DNA of 64,000 nucleotides. Origin: Vibrio tasmaniensis 1F-187 (GTDB lineage Bacteria > Pseudomonadota > Gammaproteobacteria > Enterobacterales > Vibrionaceae). The notes beneath the pieces are model-generated. The model was not told where the DNA came from and searched no databases. It saw only the letters and a program-made list of their open reading frames with translations. Location of the stretch: assembly GCF_000272405.2 (NCBI RefSeq), contig NZ_AJZM02000220.1, positions 1-64,000 on the forward strand. The letters run 5' to 3'. The position numbers and the translations under genes were made by a program. This document shows, piece after piece, positions 60,286 to 64,000 of the stretch (its first letter is position 1; the number at the start of each line of letters is the position of its first letter).

Positions 60286-61221
60286 TTAAAACTGCAAACG
60301 CCTATCTTTAAGCGCCTTCGACATTGCATCTGACGTACTGATGACTTGTTCTCTGAACCATTTATGAGCGGGGTCGCTGTTCTGCTTCTTCAACCAAATC
60401 AGGTAGTGAGACATCGGCTGATACTCAAAGGGTGGCTTGAACAGCTGTAAACTTAACTTTTCTTGGAACTGCACGGCCATAGATAAAGGTACCACAGTGA
60501 TGTAATCGGATTGGCTACACAGCAAGATATTACTGAACAGCGAACGCCCATGAAATACGATTTTACGTTGGGACAGATCCAAAGAAGTGTAGTGATTCAA
60601 ACTGCGAACTTTGCGTCGTGTTCTGTCTAATACGGCATGCTTTTCACTTAGGAACTGAGCTTCGCTGATTTCACCTTGGATTCGCGGGTGATCCTCTCTA
60701 CACACAATAACAAACTCGCCTTCATATAGAGTTTCACTAACAATGCTTGGGTGTTCAGGCACCACAATATCGATCATCGCATCGAACTCTTGCGTCAAAA
60801 GATCTTCGTAAATGCGCTCATCACTGTCTGGTTGATCAAACACTTCTAACGACAAATTTTGATTGGGAAGCGCCGCGAAACTATTGAGTAATACCCACTG
60901 CAAATGTTCAGGCGCAGAAATCACAAACTTACGTTCAGAAGATTGCTCATCAAAATTAGCCATCGACTGAAACACACCATTGAGTTCATTGATCGGCGCT
61001 TTAATTTGTTCATACAAGCTTTGCGCATAAGACGTAGGCGCAACACCTCTTCCTTTACGAACAAAAAGCTCTTGGCCAATCTCTTTTTTTAGGCGGGCTA
61101 ACGCGGTACTGATGGTCGATTGATTGGTACTGAGTTGATCCGCAGCCTTACTTAAACTGCCCTGCTCCATCACCGCAGAAAACACAGCAAGTAGGTTGAA
61201 GTTGGGGATTTCGTTGCTCAT
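60286..61221 (-). CDS. LysR family transcriptional regulator
   Basis: The 311 residues have an N-terminal winged helix (NFNLLAVFSAVMEQGSLSKAADQL, then TNQSTISTALARLKKEIGQELFVRKGRGV) and a periplasmic-binding-protein-like co-inducer domain (EFDAMIDIVVPEHPSIVSETLYEGEFVIVCREDHPRI). The pattern in the sensor half resembles LeuO/NodD-type subgroups, but no specific name is justified. A dyad ATCGTAA/AAACGAT at 61259 lies 38 bases upstream and may be its own site. It is divergent from the outer-membrane barrel gene. Confidence 0.9.
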   Translation of the reverse strand: MSNEIPNFNLLAVFSAVMEQGSLSKAADQLSTNQSTISTALARLKKEIGQELFVRKGRGVAPTSYAQSLYEQIKAPINELNGVFQSMANFDEQSSERKFVISAPEHLQWVLLNSFAALPNQNLSLEVFDQPDSDERIYEDLLTQEFDAMIDIVVPEHPSIVSETLYEGEFVIVCREDHPRIQGEISEAQFLSEKHAVLDRTRRKVRSLNHYTSLDLSQRKIVFHGRSLFSNILLCSQSDYITVVPLSMAVQFQEKLSLQLFKPPFEYQPMSHYLIWLKKQNSDPAHKWFREQVISTSDAMSKALKDRRLQF

Positions 61222-61569
61222 ATATCATTACTCGTTAGGCGACCATAAACACCATGCTATCGTAAAAACGATTAAATATCGTCAATAAAAACATTTGTTA
61301 AAGGTATAACGCATCGATTATTTTGCTAATAAAAAGCATATTAACCAGACTTTACTCACACTCATCAACTCTCAATAAACCTTCATATATTGAGACAATA
61401 AAGCCCTCCCTTCTCCGTGAGCCCTGTAATAATGGGGTGCACTTCATGCAACGCGCTTTGAAACCACAGCATTGTCTCAAATTACATGACACTGAGTTTC
61501 CGTTCGGTACATATACATTCCTTTTGTGAATACTACAATGGCACCAAAATAATGACCCTCGGTATCAAT
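61222..61569. other. Intergenic region between lysR and the outer-membrane barrel gene
   Basis: This 348-base spacer is AT-rich and carries both divergent promoters. The only marked element is the near-palindrome at 61259-61272. A short frame at 61323-61529 has no ribosome binding site and no family sign, so I leave it out. Confidence 0.5.
61259..61272. promoter_or_regulatory. Near-palindrome ATCGTAAAAACGAT upstream of lysR
   Basis: The 14-mer has perfect 5-bp arms ATCGT/ACGAT and differs in two central bases from the palindrome at 62654. It starts 38 bases upstream of the lysR ATG. Confidence 0.5.
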
Positions 61570-62481
61570 ATGAAAAACACTAAAATAATTTCCCTACTCT
61601 TAAGCGGTGCGGCTATCGCTTACTCTGGTTCTGCGCTGGCTGAAAAGGAACAACTCTCAGTTCAGGAAGCCGCAAAAAAATCGGCTAACCCGGTATCTGA
61701 CGTATGGATGCTAATCACTCAGAATGATTACACCTTTCTTGAGAAAGAAGATGGCCACCATGAAATGCAAAACCGTTTCAGCTTTCAACCAGTAATGCCT
61801 GTTCCTATCATGGATGGCGAATGGAACTTGGTGAACCGTCTGGTAGCCAACCACTACAGTTCACCAGGTGACCGTGAAGACGGTGATTTCTTTGAAGGTC
61901 GTACAAATGGCATGGGAGACACCGTCTTTCTATCAATGGCAGCGCCTAACCGTGATGACGGCTGGATTTGGGGTGTTGGTCCAACGGTGATCATGCCAAC
62001 TGGTACTGATGGTTTAACCCAAGATAAATGGCAAGTAGGCCCTGCGGCAATGGTCGCTCGCCTTGGTAAAGAAACCGGTAACCCAGCAAGTATTGAAAGC
62101 TGGAACGTTGGTTTCTTAGCTCAGCAATGGTGGGATGTAGGCGGTAGCGACAGCGTTACTGAATCAACCAATCAAGCGGACATCCAGTACTTCTTAAACT
62201 ATCGTGTCAGCAACACCGCGTTAATTGGTATGACGCCTAATATTCAAATTGATTGGACAAAAGATGGTTCCGACCAATTTACTGTACCTGTCGGGTTAGG
62301 CTATATCGATATGTTTAAGATTGGACCGATGCCTGTTCGTTGGGGTGTAGAACTTCAATATTACGTAATGAAACCAGACGCAAATGTTAATACGACCAAT
62401 CCAGCTGAGTATGTGCCATATGCACCAGATTGGAACCTAAAATTCTTTATTGCTCCTGTTACATTAAACCCGTTCAAATAA
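61570..62481 (+). CDS. Exported outer-membrane beta-barrel protein (MetA-pathway/transporter type)
   Basis: The 303-residue product starts with a clear signal peptide (MKNTKIISLLLSGAAIAYSGSALA, cleavage before EKEQ). The mature part alternates aromatic and small residues in beta strands (NRFSFQPVMPVPIMD, WNLVNRLVANHYSSPGD, WGVGPTVIMPTG) and ends LKFFIAPVTLNPFK, an aromatic-rich C-terminus as in barrel proteins. The family resembles the phenol-degradation MetA/transporter barrels (PF13557), of unclear substrate. In-frame upstream ATGs at 61486 and 61552 have no signal peptide. It is divergent from lysR. Confidence 0.8.
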   Translation: MKNTKIISLLLSGAAIAYSGSALAEKEQLSVQEAAKKSANPVSDVWMLITQNDYTFLEKEDGHHEMQNRFSFQPVMPVPIMDGEWNLVNRLVANHYSSPGDREDGDFFEGRTNGMGDTVFLSMAAPNRDDGWIWGVGPTVIMPTGTDGLTQDKWQVGPAAMVARLGKETGNPASIESWNVGFLAQQWWDVGGSDSVTESTNQADIQYFLNYRVSNTALIGMTPNIQIDWTKDGSDQFTVPVGLGYIDMFKIGPMPVRWGVELQYYVMKPDANVNTTNPAEYVPYAPDWNLKFFIAPVTLNPFK

Positions 62482-62503
62482 TCGATTAAAATCCTCCCTA
62501 GAG

Positions 62504-62541
62504 CTGGTCTAATTTATTCAATATTTTAGGCCAGTCTTTTT
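62504..62541 (+). terminator. Terminator of the outer-membrane barrel gene
   Basis: A 9-bp stem CTGGTCTAA/TTAGGCCAG (one U-G pair) with a 13-base loop is followed by TCTTTTTA. Confidence 0.7.
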
Positions 62542-62653
62542 AGTACTTTTCATCGACTTCTATGATCCAAACCAAGTTAATGAACAATGTTTTCTATCTG
62601 TATATGAGCCTTTTCAAATAAATCACTTTACCGATTTAGAGTTATAACTACTA

Positions 62654-62684
62654 ATCGTAATTACGATATTATCAAATCGTAATT
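62654..62684. promoter_or_regulatory. Palindrome ATCGTAATTACGAT plus half-site, candidate operator
   Basis: The 14-bp perfect palindrome at 62654-62667 is followed at 62676 by ATCGTAATT, a repeat of its left half 22 bases (two helical turns) downstream. It uses the same ATCGTAA/TTACGAT half-site as the marR dyad. It lies 450 bases before the downstream operon. Confidence 0.55.
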
Positions 62685-63114
62685 CTGGGTAGATACTGGT
62701 CAAAACTCTTCCTATTATCCTGCTAACAAATCAATCACCAGCCCAAATAGAAAACTGACCAATGTTTTACTTTGGTATGTCAATTGTCATGGAAGAGCCC
62801 CTCGATTGTCGAGGTAATACACGTAATAAAAACAGTCGCTAGAAAGCCGCGCGAATATTAATTCGAACGCTTCATAGCCATTTCATTTACGTCTGCTGAC
62901 AAATAATAAAGATTGATTTGTAGAGAAGCATATTCGCTTCTTGATACCGAGAATCGGTTGTCTGGACTGTGCAATATCACTTTAAATATCATCTATTACT
63001 TTTGTTTATTATGGGCACTAATCTACCCACATAATAGACATCTACTTTTTAAGATGTCATTAAAGGTGACTTCTAGGCTGCAAATTCTCTCTTCTTATTG
63101 ATGTAGGTTGAGAT

Positions 63115-63756
63115 ATGAACTTTATAAAAATCATTTTCCAGAAAATCTGGGCCGTTGTGATGGTCTTGATTAAATTCTGCCTGTTTATGGCGGTAATGTT
63201 TGCTGGTGCATGGGCTCTTGCACCGTTAGGCACTATCCATTCTAAAGACATCGACATGTCTCAATTCAACAATCATCCCAATGAAATGATGATGAACTTC
63301 TTCCAGATGGAGTACTTCTCTGGTTACTTGTTCTCGGTGACCATTGCTGTGGTATTAGCCGGTGTTTACGGCATGTGGCAGTTGCATGAACTGGGTGTGC
63401 ATAAAGCAAAAGAACACAAAAGCGCTCACGTACAGATCGTTTTTGCACTGTCACTTTGCGGGCTCTTCATCAGCAAAACATTCTGGGTTATCGCCTTGGT
63501 TATCGCGCTAGCGAACTGGAAACATATTGGTCAATCACTGAGTGATGTCATTCGCCGTGGTGTGCAGCCTAAACAAGACGCGACCAATTCAGAGGCAGCC
63601 GCAGTCCACGTATCACCTGAAAAATCGGCAACAGAGCCGTCTCAAACACAACAGTCTCCAGTAGAACCGTCTTCAGAAGCTCAGCCTTCAAAAGAACAGG
63701 CTTCAGAAGAAAAGACTCCAACAAAACCATCCCCTACAGAAAAAGAGGTCGCATAA
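63115..63756 (+). CDS. Inner-membrane protein of unknown function in a membrane-fusion operon
   Basis: A 213-residue protein with about four membrane segments (AVVMVLIKFCLFMAVMFAGAWA at 13-34, YLFSVTIAVVLAGVYGM near 70-87, IVFALSLCGLFISKTFWVIALVIALANW near 108-135). A soluble Ser/Pro/Glu/Lys-rich tail (~150-213) follows, low in complexity (SEAQPSKEQASEEKTPTKPSPTEK). No family is recognised with confidence. Small DUF3302-type proteins occupy this place in related operons, but they are shorter. The stop codon overlaps the HlyD-family start by one base (TAATG). Confidence 0.75.
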   Translation: MNFIKIIFQKIWAVVMVLIKFCLFMAVMFAGAWALAPLGTIHSKDIDMSQFNNHPNEMMMNFFQMEYFSGYLFSVTIAVVLAGVYGMWQLHELGVHKAKEHKSAHVQIVFALSLCGLFISKTFWVIALVIALANWKHIGQSLSDVIRRGVQPKQDATNSEAAAVHVSPEKSATEPSQTQQSPVEPSSEAQPSKEQASEEKTPTKPSPTEKEVA

Positions 63757-64000
63757 TGAAAGAGATGATGATTCCATACATCCTAATTGTATGGTCACTG
63801 TTTGCGACAGGCGCACTGAAGAAGAACTTCAAAAACTACACGTGGGCTGCCATTGGCGGCGTAACGATTCTTGCGGTATTGGCGGTTATTTCTCGCTTGT
63901 GGGCGCCGGTTGATTTAACGAACTCAACCACAGTAAAAGCACCACACGCGGTAATGTCGCCTGTATTTGGCCAACAAATTGATGAAATCCATGTTGACCA
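63756..64000 (+). CDS. HlyD/EmrA-type membrane fusion protein, 3'-truncated by window edge
   Basis: Only the first 81 codons are present. They encode two short membrane segments (IPYILIVWSLFATGAL and AAIGGVTILAVLAVISRLW), then VKAPHAVMSPVFGQQIDEIHV, the start of the first biotinyl-lipoyl-like beta strand typical of HlyD, EmrA and YibH-like proteins. This is the periplasmic adaptor of an efflux or secretion system. Coupled to the membrane protein before it by TAATG. The rest lies outside the window. Confidence 0.85.
   Translation, partial: MKEMMIPYILIVWSLFATGALKKNFKNYTWAAIGGVTILAVLAVISRLWAPVDLTNSTTVKAPHAVMSPVFGQQIDEIHVD

Larger units (their letters stand above)
62482..63114. other. Intergenic region upstream of the membrane-fusion-protein operon
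   Basis: This 633-base AT-rich region holds a terminator (62504-62541), a 14-bp perfect palindrome with a second half-site (62654-62684), and a small hairpin CCTCGA/TCGAGG at 62800-62814. A 62-codon frame at 62913 has no ribosome binding site and I do not call it. No gene is supported. Confidence 0.6.

Noticed and set aside
62913..63101. A 62-codon gene before the membrane-fusion operon
   Set aside because: No ribosome binding site, odd composition and AT-rich low-coding sequence.

Overview
The window is a chromosomal segment of a marine gammaproteobacterium, almost certainly a Vibrio (Vibrionaceae). The call rests on gene content: ToxR-era core genes are absent here, but the blocks serS-rarA-lolA-ftsK-lrp, rpsA-ihfB-lapA-lapB-pyrF, msbA-lpxK-ycaR-kdsB, lolCDE-mfd-csiV and ndh-ycfP-thiK-lpoB-ycfL-hinT are typical of the genus, and a PilZ-like gene sits between lolC and mfd where Vibrio cholerae has plzB. 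Base composition is moderate and even. I see no IS element, prophage, integron, CRISPR array, rRNA or tRNA gene.

Layout. 1-1401: tail of a response regulator with TPR repeats, cut by the window edge. 1512-8852 (minus): serS, rarA, lolA, ftsK, lrp. 9009-10133: alanine dehydrogenase, divergent from lrp. 10326-17452: a methyltransferase, cysB, a coiled-coil membrane protein, miaE, pyrF, the LPS-control pair lapA-lapB and ihfB. 17574-24007: rpsA, cmk, then the lipid A/Kdo cluster msbA-lpxK-ycaR-kdsB with overlapping or near-overlapping genes. 24018-26348: comEC, interrupted by one in-frame TGA. 26366-35325: a DUF2062 protein, lolCDE, a PilZ-like protein, mfd and csiV. 35462-42847: a GNAT acetyltransferase, ndh and the envelope cluster around lpoB. 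43123-46477: a chemoreceptor and a CARF-type nuclease of the DUF1887 (Card1/VC1899) family. 46840-53029: udp, zntA, a MATE exporter, a CBS-domain protein and a small orphan. 53268-60068: ybiB, a TetR regulator, a small Cys-motif secreted protein, dsbA, ppiB, a MarR regulator, an EamA transporter and a gloA-nemA detoxification operon. 60286-64000: a LysR regulator, an outer-membrane barrel protein and the start of a membrane-fusion-protein operon cut by the right edge.

Functional themes. Much of the window serves the envelope: lipoprotein export (LolA, LolCDE), lipid A and Kdo (MsbA, LpxK, KdsB, LapA/B), peptidoglycan synthase activators (LpoB for PBP1b, CsiV for PBP1a) and disulfide formation (DsbA). 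A second theme is information processing (SerS, RarA, FtsK, Mfd, RpsA, IHF-beta, MiaE).

Most notable items: (i) an orphan CARF + PD-(D/E)XK nuclease with its nuclease residues present but a non-standard CARF ligand loop and no CRISPR-Cas nearby; (ii) comEC broken by a single in-frame UGA; (iii) at least four places where short 17-21 bp tandem duplications sit exactly on gene boundaries (stop codon of lpoB, udp and a CBS gene; ribosome binding site of thiK); (iv) a textbook MerR/ZntR-type operator-promoter with a 20-bp spacer in front of zntA; and (v) a set of ATCGTAA/TTACGAT dyads in front of the marR, lysR and membrane-fusion genes.
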